Assembly: GCA_965652025.1 (NCBI GenBank)
Contig: CBFGTM010000012.1
Span: forward strand, 12,228-76,227
Length of the DNA stretch: 64,000 nt
Direction: 5' to 3'
From: CAVVWJ01 sp965652025
GTDB lineage: Bacteria; Gemmatimonadota; Gemmatimonadetes; Gemmatimonadales; GWC2-71-9
Shown: positions 1 through 9,203 of the stretch, one piece after another
How the letters are laid out: each line of letters begins with the position of its first letter
Position numbering within the stretch: the first letter of the stretch is position 1
The notes under the pieces: generated by a model
Seen by the model: the letters and a program-made list of their open reading frames with translations, nothing else
The model's database searches: none
Told to the model about the DNA's origin: nothing
Position numbers and translations under genes: made by a program

Positions 1-1
1 C

Positions 2-3000
2 GCCCGTGTCGTGCTCTTCCTGGTTGCCGGGGGGGTCCTACTCCTTTTATCGGCGCTGCTCATCCTGCGTGCCGGCGCCGATGTTCGGCTGGTAAACTCG
101 CTGGCCGGGAGGGTGATTCCGGGGACCACAGCATCCGTGGCCGATGTTGCCGGCAACTACTTCTCGGGGGTCGAGCTGCGCGGTGTCCGAATCGTGCGGA
201 ACGATGGTGTCGTTCTTTTGCAATGCGACACCGCGCGCATCGGCTATAGCCTCAGGCAGCTGCTCTCCGATCGAATCACGATTCGTCGCATCCAGCTGAT
301 CGGGCCGGTCGTTACCCTGCACCAGTCGGACACCGACGACTGGAAGCTCTTCCCCCCTCAGCCGCGCAAGCGCCCTGGACCGCCGGGCAAGGATCGTGGC
401 CCTGTCATCCAGGAATTTTCCATAGTCCGAGGAATTGCCAACTTCCGATCCGCTCGGGATCACTCTGCGCTGACCGTGCGCCTTGCCGCCCAGGGTTCAT
501 TGGACCTGCCCCTGCTCACGGTCCGCAACCTCATTGCGAAACTGGACTCCAGCACCGTACTGGCCAGCGGCTCCGTCTCGTTGCCCCTCCGTGGCAAGCA
601 GCTCGACCTGCAGAGCCTGAATCTCGAAACCCGCCCCGTTCTGTTCCGCGAGCTTCGGACCTTTATCCCGGCTCTGGACCGGCCAGGAGGCGCTCGACTC
701 CGGGCCGTGATCAGCGGTCCCGAGCCACACGCAACCATTGACGGCGTCCTCTACGGTATCGACCCCACTCCCCTGTTGGGTCGCCGGAGTGCGACCGAGC
801 CAATGGCCGGTCGAGTCAGTGCCGAGGTCACGGGGAAGTCGCTGACTCTACTCAGTGGCAACACCAGGCTGGAGCTTTCCGGCGGACTTCATCGTGTGCG
901 AGCCGATGTGGAACTCGACGGGGGAAGAGCTCGGGTCGACCTGAATGGGAAGCTTGGCACTGCTGCCGGCCGGATTACTGGCTGGCTGCGACCGTTTGAC
1001 TCCATGCCTGGGTACGATCTCCATGCCCGGCTGCGGCTGCCTGGGGGTGGCGCGTTGCTCCGAGATCCGCGCTGGCTGGGTACTGGTGAGCGGGAGGTAG
1101 CGCTCAGGGTTCAAGCCGAAGGATTGCCGCCCCACAATGCGAAGGGCGTGGCTACGATGCGCGTCGGGCCATCCAGCACTGGACTGCTCGATTCCGGTTG
1201 GGTCAAGGCTCGGCTTCGGGGCCGTGCACTGGAGTTTAGGGGACGGGTGGGACTGTCCGCTGCAATAGTAGGACTGGAGGGCGCTGCCGACTGGGGCTCG
1301 CCCCTGAAGCTGCGAGTCAGTCGGGGGACCGTCGCCAACCTGAACCTTGCCGCCCTGCTGGGGGAGCCCCGGTTGAAGGCGCTGGACGGCCGATTCTCGC
1401 TGGAGCTCGGTGCCTTGCCCTCCGGACTCCAGCTCAAGGCCAGCTCAGAGCTGAACGACGCCGAAGTCAGGGTGAAGGCTCGGGCTAGGCTCGGCGGACC
1501 ACGGCGCGGCGTGACCATATCCGAGCTTCGTTTCAGCCAATTCGATCTGCAGCGATTCCTCTCCACCCAACGCTCAGCGACCCTTACCGGCATCGCCTCG
1601 CTCCAGGCTGTCGGACGAAATCTCAAGACCGGTCTTCTGACCGGAGAAGTACGGCTGGAGAACAGCCGGATCGACCAACATGAGCTCCGCCGGGCACGCC
1701 TCCTGGTTCAGCTGAATCAGGGTAAGGTCCAGGCCCAGGGTGATGTCGAGGCAGGCTCCGGCCGGCTTGCGTTCGCCGGCTCGGCTCGGCCGTTCGACCG
1801 GCGCCCGAGCTTCACCCTGCAAGAAGCCCGCTTCGCCGATCTGGACCTTGGAGGACTCCTCCACAAGGAAAGATTCCGCACTCGACTGACTGGTTCGCTG
1901 ACGTCCGAAGGAAGCGGTAAGAACCTGAAAGGGGCCCGGCTGGTTGGAAAGCTCGATCTCCGCCGGTCGTCACTGGATCGCGCCACGATCGACAGCGGTC
2001 GAATTGAAGCTGGACTCGACGGTGGTGAGCTCAGGCTGATTGGCCGGCTGAGCTCGGGGAGTGACAGCGCCGTGATTGGTGCGGCGCTCTCTCCGTTCGA
2101 AAAACAGCCGAGGGTGACCCTGGTGACGCTGGTGCCGATCGCCCAGCTGGCGTCCGTTCTCCAGCCGAACCGTGCCGTTGACGCCGAAGGGGCCGCTTTG
2201 CTCGCTGTTTCAGGAGAACTGGGTCCTCCTGACAGCATGCGCCTCCAAGCCGAGGTGCAGGCGAACGGACAGCTTGCCGATTTCCGGTTGGACTCGTTAG
2301 GAGCCAGCGTTCGATTATGGAATGGGGTTGTAAGCCTCGACAGCCTGTCGCTTCGGACCAACGTCGGAGCTGCGGGTGGTTCAGGCACCATGAGGTTGTT
2401 CGGCAATTCACGTCCTGGCCCGGTGGGTTTCCGTCTTACGGCCCGCCTGGCTGACCTGTCGCCCTTGGCGTCCTATTTCGGGACAGCCGACATGGGGCTG
2501 GATACCGGCGACATCAGAATCACCGCTAGTGGGGCCACGGACAGTCTGCAGGTGGCGCTCGACCTGAGTACTGCGGGCCTCGCGATAGGGGGGCGCAGGG
2601 TCGCCCAGCTGGCCGTCACGGCAGACGGACAGCTTTCCGGCACCCACCTCTTATCCGGTACTGCCGACCTGTCTGCTCGCGAAATCAGGAGCGGAAAGTC
2701 TTTCCTGCGGTCCATTCTCATCCAGGGAAGCGCGCGCGACGGGAACCTCAGCCTGCGGACCGAGGCGGTGGCCGATGCCCGCAACCGGGCACGAGTGGTG
2801 GCTCGGGTGAGTTCCGAAGCGCATGCGACTCGAGTGCAACTCGATACTCTGATTGCCCGCATCGATCACCGCCGCTGGGCGTTGACGCACCCGGTGGAGA
2901 TCAGCTACGGCGAGCGAATTCGGGTCAATGACTTCAGGCTTGCTTCCGGCTCGCGACTCGTCACCCTGAACGGGGTCATCGATCCTCGGGGGGAGCAATC

Positions 3001-4714
3001 CTTCGATGCGGCGATGGATTCGCTCCGACTCCTGCCTGTTGCTCGGGCGCTCGGCCTCGATGAGGTGGACGGCGTCCTTAACGGAGTGGTGAGCCTGACA
3101 GGGCCCGCGCGGTCCCCCCGCCTTCGGGCAAAGTGGGATCTTGCGGTCAACTCCCGAGACCAGTCGGCCGGCCGGTCCGGCGGACAGGCCGTGTGGGGCA
3201 GCGAGGGCCTGAGACTCGACGCCTGGGTGTCTCCTCCTAAGGGTGACAGCCTCATCCTCAGAGGGCAGTTCCCATTGGCGCTCTCGCTGACACGCGGCGA
3301 CCCCCGACCTGGCCTGGTCAGTCGTATGCCTGGGGGCCAGCTGGCAATCGATGCCCGAGCCAGGGACGTCGAAGTCAAGAAGTTTCAACCGCTGTTGGAT
3401 CCAGAGCAGGTGCGGAACCTCCGAGGCAAACTCTTCCTCGATGTACACGCCCGCGGCACCCTGGAGGCGCCGCAGCTCTCCGGGTTTGTCAGTCTCAACG
3501 AGGGCAGGATCCAAATTCCCTCCCTAGGCGCGACTTATCGTAGCGACCTCAAGTTGCGCCTTAACGGTCAAGAGGTCCGGTTCGAGCAGGGCCGCGTCCG
3601 GGGGAATAAGGGGCAGATGGATCTGAGCGGCACCGTGCGCCTGCAGGCCTTCCCCACCCTGGCCTTCGACCTCCGGTCCCAGGTCCAAAACTTTCGGGCC
3701 GCATCCTCCAACAATTTCCGGGCAGGGCTGACTGGAAATCTGCGGCTCGAAGGCACCGGCAAGGCTCCCCAGCTATCCGGCGCACTCCAGTTGCACGACA
3801 CCGATTTCTATCTCCAGGCCAAGAATCTCCAGTCGTCCGCCGAGGCAGTCGAGCTCTCGCCGGGGGATCTACGAATCCTGGAGCGCCGCTTCGGGCCGGA
3901 AGTGGCCGAGCGCTCGCGGCAGCGGCGAGTCCTGTTGTCAAACTGGGGACTGGGACTGAACGTCAATCTGTCCCACAACAACTGGCTCCGGCGGCGAACC
4001 GATCCAGTCATGGCCGTCGAGCTCTCAGGGAAGGTTCAGGTCAAAAAAGCACCGGGCGAGGAGATCCAGGTCTTGGGCGAGATCCGCCCCCTACTGGGCC
4101 GGAGCTTCGTGCAGCTCATGAGCCGTCGATTCGATCTCAAGTCCGGCGAGGTGACTCTGAACGGACCGCTTAACCAGGCCCGGCTCGGGCTCGAGGCCGA
4201 GTACATCACTACCGAAGCGGGGGGATCGACCCCGGTGGTGATCACCGCGACGGTCCAGTCGGACACCGGAAACCTGGATGTAAAGTTGGGCTCTCGTCCG
4301 GTCATGCGCAGCGCCGACATCGCCTCCTACCTGACGACGGGACGCCCCGCAAGCACCGATCCGACCCTGGAATCCGACGAACAGAGTGTGGGGACCATGG
4401 GAGCTTCCCTCGCCTTCGGCGCTGCTCTGGGAAGCGTGGCCGGCAGAGCCGGGCAGCGGATCGGCCTCGATGTGGTGCAGGTGCTCCAGGACCGCCAGGG
4501 CGGCCAGACGCTGGTCGGCGGCAAGTATGTCTCTCCTCCTCTCTATCTCGGTTTCCGGCAGGCGATCGTGCCCCCAGCAAAGAACGACCGCTCCACGACC
4601 AGCCAGCAGGAAGCGGTAGAGTTCGAGGTGGAGTACGCTGCCCTCCGCCAGATGCTGGTCAATCTCCAGGGTGGCGGCAGTGACCTCCGAGTCTTCCTGA
4701 GACTCCGGCGGTGA
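2..4714 (+). CDS. tamB: TamB-like translocation/assembly module protein (5' end outside window)
   Basis: This is a very long inner-membrane-anchored protein of the TamB/DUF490 (AsmA-like, bridge-forming) family, which spans the periplasm and works with an Omp85 partner in outer-membrane protein insertion or lipid transport. The visible product is about 1,570 residues. It opens with a hydrophobic anchor (VLLLLSALLIL) and continues as monotonous beta-rich repeats in which Leu/Gly/Arg strands recur. The conserved TamB domain fills roughly the last 450 residues, including the segments LGEIRPLLGRSF and LKSGEVTLNG. The reading frame is open to the first base, and position 11 (GTG) is only an internal possibility, so the true start probably lies upstream. 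Its stop overlaps the GTG start of the Omp85 gene that follows. This order (tamB then tamA) is the reverse of the enterobacterial operon. The family call is firm; the substrate is unknown. Confidence 0.9.
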   Translation, partial: ARVVLFLVAGGVLLLLSALLILRAGADVRLVNSLAGRVIPGTTASVADVAGNYFSGVELRGVRIVRNDGVVLLQCDTARIGYSLRQLLSDRITIRRIQLIGPVVTLHQSDTDDWKLFPPQPRKRPGPPGKDRGPVIQEFSIVRGIANFRSARDHSALTVRLAAQGSLDLPLLTVRNLIAKLDSSTVLASGSVSLPLRGKQLDLQSLNLETRPVLFRELRTFIPALDRPGGARLRAVISGPEPHATIDGVLYGIDPTPLLGRRSATEPMAGRVSAEVTGKSLTLLSGNTRLELSGGLHRVRADVELDGGRARVDLNGKLGTAAGRITGWLRPFDSMPGYDLHARLRLPGGGALLRDPRWLGTGEREVALRVQAEGLPPHNAKGVATMRVGPSSTGLLDSGWVKARLRGRALEFRGRVGLSAAIVGLEGAADWGSPLKLRVSRGTVANLNLAALLGEPRLKALDGRFSLELGALPSGLQLKASSELNDAEVRVKARARLGGPRRGVTISELRFSQFDLQRFLSTQRSATLTGIASLQAVGRNLKTGLLTGEVRLENSRIDQHELRRARLLVQLNQGKVQAQGDVEAGSGRLAFAGSARPFDRRPSFTLQEARFADLDLGGLLHKERFRTRLTGSLTSEGSGKNLKGARLVGKLDLRRSSLDRATIDSGRIEAGLDGGELRLIGRLSSGSDSAVIGAALSPFEKQPRVTLVTLVPIAQLASVLQPNRAVDAEGAALLAVSGELGPPDSMRLQAEVQANGQLADFRLDSLGASVRLWNGVVSLDSLSLRTNVGAAGGSGTMRLFGNSRPGPVGFRLTARLADLSPLASYFGTADMGLDTGDIRITASGATDSLQVALDLSTAGLAIGGRRVAQLAVTADGQLSGTHLLSGTADLSAREIRSGKSFLRSILIQGSARDGNLSLRTEAVADARNRARVVARVSSEAHATRVQLDTLIARIDHRRWALTHPVEISYGERIRVNDFRLASGSRLVTLNGVIDPRGEQSFDAAMDSLRLLPVARALGLDEVDGVLNGVVSLTGPARSPRLRAKWDLAVNSRDQSAGRSGGQAVWGSEGLRLDAWVSPPKGDSLILRGQFPLALSLTRGDPRPGLVSRMPGGQLAIDARARDVEVKKFQPLLDPEQVRNLRGKLFLDVHARGTLEAPQLSGFVSLNEGRIQIPSLGATYRSDLKLRLNGQEVRFEQGRVRGNKGQMDLSGTVRLQAFPTLAFDLRSQVQNFRAASSNNFRAGLTGNLRLEGTGKAPQLSGALQLHDTDFYLQAKNLQSSAEAVELSPGDLRILERRFGPEVAERSRQRRVLLSNWGLGLNVNLSHNNWLRRRTDPVMAVELSGKVQVKKAPGEEIQVLGEIRPLLGRSFVQLMSRRFDLKSGEVTLNGPLNQARLGLEAEYITTEAGGSTPVVITATVQSDTGNLDVKLGSRPVMRSADIASYLTTGRPASTDPTLESDEQSVGTMGASLAFGAALGSVAGRAGQRIGLDVVQVLQDRQGGQTLVGGKYVSPPLYLGFRQAIVPPAKNDRSTTSQQEAVEFEVEYAALRQMLVNLQGGGSDLRVFLRLRR

Positions 4715-6867
4715 GGCATTTAGGGTTCACTTTCCACTTCATGCTGGTCCTGTGCACCGGAGCTGCCCAGGCAGTGGTCAGCCAGTCTGCGGTGCCCGAC
4801 ATCCGGTCCTCTGCCCGGGTGAAGTCGATCGGATTTCGCTTCACCGGAAGTGAGAGCTTTACCGCCGCTGAGCTGGGAGGGGTCCTCGCTCTCAAGGGAC
4901 GGAGCTCCTTGTATGGAATCCGCCGGGTCCTCGGTGAGCTCCCCTTGATTCAACCACCCGGCTCGCAGCGCTTCGATCCGATCGAGCTGCAGAAGGATGT
5001 GGTGCGCCTCAGCCGGTTCTACCATCGCTCCGGTTTCCTCCGACCGGCGATCGACTATGAACTGAAGGCCAATGCTGACGGGACCCTGGTGGACGTGACC
5101 TTCCGGATCGACGAAGGGCCGGCAGTGACCCTACGGGATCTCTGGATCGCGACTCGAGCGGGAGACGCCGACGCAAACCTTCCCTCCTCGCTATTACCAG
5201 CGTGGAGCAGGCTCGAGGTTCAGCTCAGCAAAGCACGGGGGCATCGGTTCGGTGACGCAGAAGCTGCGCTGCTCCAAGATCTGACCAAGACCTGGCTGCA
5301 AGATCACGGGTATCCGCTTCCCCGAGTCCAGTTGTCACGCCAGCCCGACTCCAATCAGGTGGATGTCACGCTTCGGGTGGAGCCAGGGAAGCGTCGGCGG
5401 GTCGGGACCATCGACGTGACGGGGAACCGCTCGGTCGCCGACGGGGTGGTTCTCCGAGAGCTTCCTTTCGAGACTGGAGATTGGTACTCGGCCGCTAGCC
5501 TGGCGGCGGCCAGAATGCGGCTGCAACAGATCGATCTCTTCCGCCAGGCCACGATCGAGCTGCAGCCCGGCACCGATGCCGACACCAGCGTCGGGGTTCA
5601 AGTGCAGGTCATGGAGTCGGGCCCCCGACTCTCGCTGGCCGAGGTGGGCTACATCTCGGAGGGCGCCGGGATTTCCGGCCGGGTGCAGTGGACTCATCCC
5701 AATTTCACCGGTGGTGCTCGGAGCCTGACCACATCGCTGGAGGTGCAAACCGGGGCGGGCGCGGTTACCGGCCCGGCCGAGAAGCTGCTGCGGGGCTCGG
5801 TCAGCTTGACTCAGCCGTACGTCTACCTCTCGCAACTCTCCCTGATCGTCGGTCCCTTCGCCGAATACCGGGATGACCTGCAAGACCAGTCCACCGACAT
5901 TGGCCTTTCGACGATCCTGCTCTACCGTCTAGGAGGATTGTCCTCGGTGGCGCTGGAGTATCGCTACAGCGCAAGCCACATCTACGAGTATCGCTTCGGC
6001 AATGCTTCGTCGGGATCGATCAACCTGGGAGAACTGCTCGCTCTCCAGGTCCCCTCTTTAGTAGACTCCCTCGGGCGCGACATCGACCGGAGCTCACTGG
6101 CACTGAGCGGCTCGTTCGGCAACCTGGATGACCTGGCCAATCCCCGGCGGGGTTGGTCCATCCGCCCCCGGGCAGAGCTGACCATGCCGGCTGCGCTGAG
6201 CACGGTGCAGTTTGGCCGGCTCGACGTCTCGCTCTCCGGATTTTATCCCCTGAGCCGCAAGGCGGGCTTGGCGGCGCGGATCAGCGCGGGACGGCTGCTT
6301 CCGTTCGGGAAGAGCATTCCCGGGCCGCAGGACAATCCAGCTTACTCCTTGATCCGGCTGCGAGACGAAACCATGACGGCAGGAGGCACCGACGATGTAC
6401 GGGGATGGAGCAGTCGACTGCTGGGTCCCAAGTTTCCCGCCATCGAGGCCAACGTGGTGGGTGCCGACACCGTTCTCTCGGCTGACGGTTACGGTCCGAT
6501 CGGCGCTCTGGCCCGGCTGACCGGAACGCTCGAGCTCAGGCTTCCCAGCCCGTGGATGTCGAGTGCGTGGGGAACCGCGCTCTTCCTGGACGCAGGGCGG
6601 GTTTGGACGCCGGATGAGCGGTTCCTCGTGCCGGCATTGGAAGGGGAGACCGACGTGCGCTTCTCCGCCGGCGCCGGTCTCAGCTATCAGACCCCGGTGG
6701 GTGCCGTGCGCCTGAGCCTGGGCTACAAGCTCAATCCCTCCGACTTGGATCTCCGAGACGCCAACGATGTACTGAATGCCTTGCTCCAGGGCTTGCCCGT
6801 CACCGCTGCGGAGACAGCGTGGCTCCGTCGTCTCCATCTCCACCTTTCATTCGGCATGACACTGTGA
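4711..6867 (+). CDS. tamA: TamA/BamA-like outer-membrane Omp85 protein
   Basis: This is an outer-membrane beta-barrel of the Omp85 superfamily, 718 residues. An N-terminal signal peptide (about residues 1-25) is followed by POTRA-like modules. The clearest reads RVGTIDVTGNRSV, with RELPFETGDWYS after it, near residues 230-265. A C-terminal 16-strand-type barrel covers about residues 310-718 and includes the NPRRGWSIRPR segment typical of the family. The final residues are HLSFGMTL, so the usual terminal aromatic residue is replaced by Leu. The GTG start overlaps the tamB stop (GTGA), which implies translational coupling and a joint TamA/TamB machine. A BamA identity cannot be excluded from sequence alone, but the TamB partner favours TamA. 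Confidence 0.87.
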   Translation: MRHLGFTFHFMLVLCTGAAQAVVSQSAVPDIRSSARVKSIGFRFTGSESFTAAELGGVLALKGRSSLYGIRRVLGELPLIQPPGSQRFDPIELQKDVVRLSRFYHRSGFLRPAIDYELKANADGTLVDVTFRIDEGPAVTLRDLWIATRAGDADANLPSSLLPAWSRLEVQLSKARGHRFGDAEAALLQDLTKTWLQDHGYPLPRVQLSRQPDSNQVDVTLRVEPGKRRRVGTIDVTGNRSVADGVVLRELPFETGDWYSAASLAAARMRLQQIDLFRQATIELQPGTDADTSVGVQVQVMESGPRLSLAEVGYISEGAGISGRVQWTHPNFTGGARSLTTSLEVQTGAGAVTGPAEKLLRGSVSLTQPYVYLSQLSLIVGPFAEYRDDLQDQSTDIGLSTILLYRLGGLSSVALEYRYSASHIYEYRFGNASSGSINLGELLALQVPSLVDSLGRDIDRSSLALSGSFGNLDDLANPRRGWSIRPRAELTMPAALSTVQFGRLDVSLSGFYPLSRKAGLAARISAGRLLPFGKSIPGPQDNPAYSLIRLRDETMTAGGTDDVRGWSSRLLGPKFPAIEANVVGADTVLSADGYGPIGALARLTGTLELRLPSPWMSSAWGTALFLDAGRVWTPDERFLVPALEGETDVRFSAGAGLSYQTPVGAVRLSLGYKLNPSDLDLRDANDVLNALLQGLPVTAAETAWLRRLHLHLSFGMTL

Positions 6868-6885
6868 CCCCCGCGGCCCTGGCGA

Positions 6886-8436
6886 CTAGCGACTATCCGA
6901 TACAAATTTCCTCTTCCGATCCAGGCTTCGATACTGAATCGCCTCGCCAACGTGGGCTGCCGAAAGCTCGGCCGCGCCAGCCAGATCGGCAATTGTGCGC
7001 GCGATTTTGAGCACCCGGTGATAGGCCCGGGCCGAGAGACCTAGTCGGGTCACTGCCTGCCGCAGCACCGACTCGACCGGCGGAGTGAGCCGGCAGTAGC
7101 GCCGGAGATCTCGCGCGGTCATGTGGGCGTTGGCGTGGATTCCAGGCTGGTCCTGAAATCGCCGGCGCTGCACCGCTCGCGCCGACTCCACTCGCGCCCG
7201 CACCGTGACGCTCCGCTCCGCGCCCTGCTCGGTGCCGATGTCGGGGTAAGCCACCGCGGGCACCTCGAGGTGGATATCGATCCGGTCGAGCAACGGTCCG
7301 GATATGCGCGAGCGATAGCGCTCGATGGCGATGGCTCCGCAGTTACAGGGATGGACCGCATCCCCGAGGTAGCCGCAGGGACATGGGTTCATCGCTGCGG
7401 CCAGCATGAAGCGCGCAGGATAGGTCAGGCTCACCGCCGCGCGGCTCAGAGTGACGACGCCGTCCTCCATTGGCTGCCGCAGGACCTCCAGCACGTTCCG
7501 ACGAAACTCGGGAAGCTCGTCGAGGAACAGCACGCCGCCGTGCGCCAGGCTCACCTCACCCGGCCGGGGCGACGACCCGCCGCCGATGAGACCGGCGTCG
7601 CTGATAGTGTGGTGGGGTGCGCGAAACGGGCGCATGGTAAGAAGCGATTGGCCCGGCAGGAGAGTGCCTGCGACGCTGTGAATCTTGGTTGTCTCCAGCG
7701 CCTCCTCGAGGCTCATTGAGGGGAGTATCGAAGGGAGCCGGCGAGTCAGCATGGTCTTTCCGGCTCCGGGTGATCCAATGAGCAGGATGTTGTGGCTGCC
7801 GGCCGCAGCGACCTCGAGTGCCCGCTTGGCAGCGGCCTGACTCCGAACGTCGGCGAAGTCCGCCGGGTCGGTTTCAGAGCTGGACGTAAGGGCGGCAACA
7901 TCGGCTCGAGTGGGCGCGATCGGGCGGCAGCCGCTCAGATGATGGCAGGCTTCGAGCAGCGTTCGTGCGCCGCACACGTCCAGGCCTTCGACAACCGATG
8001 CTTCGGGCACGTTGGCGTGGGGCAGAAGAATCGACTGGTAGCGCGCTGCCCGTGCGGCAAGCGCCATCGAAAGAGCACCCCGCACCGGGCGAAGGCTGCC
8101 CTCGAGACCGACCTCGCCCAGGATCAGGTGCTCTCGCAGGCGCCGCTCCGGCAACTGCCCGCTGGCGGCCAGAATGCCGAGCGCGATGGGAAGGTCGAAC
8201 GCGGAGCCATCCTTCCGCACATCAGCGGGCGCGAGGTTGACCGTGATCCGTTTTAAGGGGAAGGAAAAGCCGGCGTTGGCCAGTGCGGCACTGACCCGCT
8301 CCCTGCCCTCCTTCACCGCACCTTGCGGCAGGCCAACGGTGGAGAACGAGGGCAGGCCGCTGGAGATGTCCACTTCGACGTCCACCGGGTAAGCATCGAT
8401 ACCCAGCACCGCCGCGGAACGAACTCGGGCGAGCAT
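6886..8436 (-). CDS. comM: ComM/YifB family Mg-chelatase-like AAA+ ATPase
   Basis: This 516-residue protein has the full three-part ComM/YifB architecture. An N-terminal Lon-protease-like fold carries GLPSFSTVGLPQGAVKE. The central AAA+ domain has Walker A GSPGAGKT (about residue 220) and the PFRAPHHTISDAGLIGG and VLFLDELPEF (Walker B) signatures. A Cys-rich NPCPCGYLGD element and a C-terminal Mg-chelatase helical domain follow. In naturally transformable bacteria ComM is a hexameric helicase that extends branch migration during integration of foreign DNA; that function is inferred from homology. The gene converges on tamA with only 18 bp between stops and diverges from the small lipoprotein gene. 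Confidence 0.93.
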   Translation of the reverse strand: MLARVRSAAVLGIDAYPVDVEVDISSGLPSFSTVGLPQGAVKEGRERVSAALANAGFSFPLKRITVNLAPADVRKDGSAFDLPIALGILAASGQLPERRLREHLILGEVGLEGSLRPVRGALSMALAARAARYQSILLPHANVPEASVVEGLDVCGARTLLEACHHLSGCRPIAPTRADVAALTSSSETDPADFADVRSQAAAKRALEVAAAGSHNILLIGSPGAGKTMLTRRLPSILPSMSLEEALETTKIHSVAGTLLPGQSLLTMRPFRAPHHTISDAGLIGGGSSPRPGEVSLAHGGVLFLDELPEFRRNVLEVLRQPMEDGVVTLSRAAVSLTYPARFMLAAAMNPCPCGYLGDAVHPCNCGAIAIERYRSRISGPLLDRIDIHLEVPAVAYPDIGTEQGAERSVTVRARVESARAVQRRRFQDQPGIHANAHMTARDLRRYCRLTPPVESVLRQAVTRLGLSARAYHRVLKIARTIADLAGAAELSAAHVGEAIQYRSLDRKRKFVSDSR

Positions 8437-8629
8437 GGCCTACTTAAGGAAAGTGGCTCCAGAACCTAGGATGCGCCCAGGCCCGGCCGGGTACCGGTCC
8501 GCCGCGAAAGTGGACCGAAACCTGCAGCGATTTCCGGCCGGTGTCGCTATGAGGCACCGCCCAGCCCCAGACGGTGGAGTTCCCCCCAGCCCGCCACCGC
8601 TGCGAGGCGCCCAGATCCGGAGTGAGAGA

Positions 8630-9085
8630 ATGGGTCGGTTGTTCGCCGCTGTCCTGCTCTTAGCGGGAACCAGCGCCTGCGCGGCGCCGCGTGCTGCAGG
8701 CGCTCCGTTGGCCCCGCTGGGCCGTTCGTGGGCTGTCCCCACTCTGGGACTATACCAGGAGTGGTGGGACAAAACGGTGGCCTGTTCAGGCAAATCGGGG
8801 AAGATGACGGAGGTACAGTTTTATGCTGTCGACGCCCCTGCAGGTGCCATTGAACTGGCCGGCGAGATGGCGCACGCCTGGTGGGTTCGGGAGGGGAACC
8901 GAATCTATTTGCCCGCCAGCGCCCTGGGTGAGGAGTGGCTGGTCCGGCACGAGATGCTTCATGCCCTGCTGCAGCGTGGCAGCCATCCAGCGAGCATCTT
9001 CGTCGAGGCCTGCCACGTGGCCTCCGCCGCCGTGTGGCGTGACTCGAGCCTGACCTACGACCCGGGCAACCCGCGGGGGCATTGA
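8630..9085 (+). CDS. Small exported protein with HExxH zinc-protease motif
   Basis: I place the start at ATG 8630 because a good GGAG ribosome site lies just upstream and the product then begins with a signal peptide ending in a lipobox-like SAC (Cys17). The frame is open further upstream to 8435, but that extension would overlap the start of comM and looks non-coding. The mature protein of about 135 residues contains HEMLH at residues 107-111, the HExxH zincin signature, followed by candidate third ligands (His119, Glu126, His129). It resembles small gluzincin-like or immunity-type zinc proteins, but I do not recognise a named family. Whether it is a peptidase is inference from the motif only. 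Confidence 0.7.
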   Translation: MGRLFAAVLLLAGTSACAAPRAAGAPLAPLGRSWAVPTLGLYQEWWDKTVACSGKSGKMTEVQFYAVDAPAGAIELAGEMAHAWWVREGNRIYLPASALGEEWLVRHEMLHALLQRGSHPASIFVEACHVASAAVWRDSSLTYDPGNPRGH

Positions 9086-9203
9086 GTTAGCTCAACGGCC
9101 CTCAATTTGCTGCCCTTACACTGTCGGTACTCGATACAGCGTTTCCCACGCGTAGGGGGATGCATCCGGCAGACCTTCTGGCATTTCGCGGGAGCTATTC
9201 GGC

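Noticed and set aside
8435..8629. N-terminal extension of the small HExxH protein
   Set aside because: It would overlap the comM start, is Pro/Arg-rich without similarity, and would bury the signal peptide.
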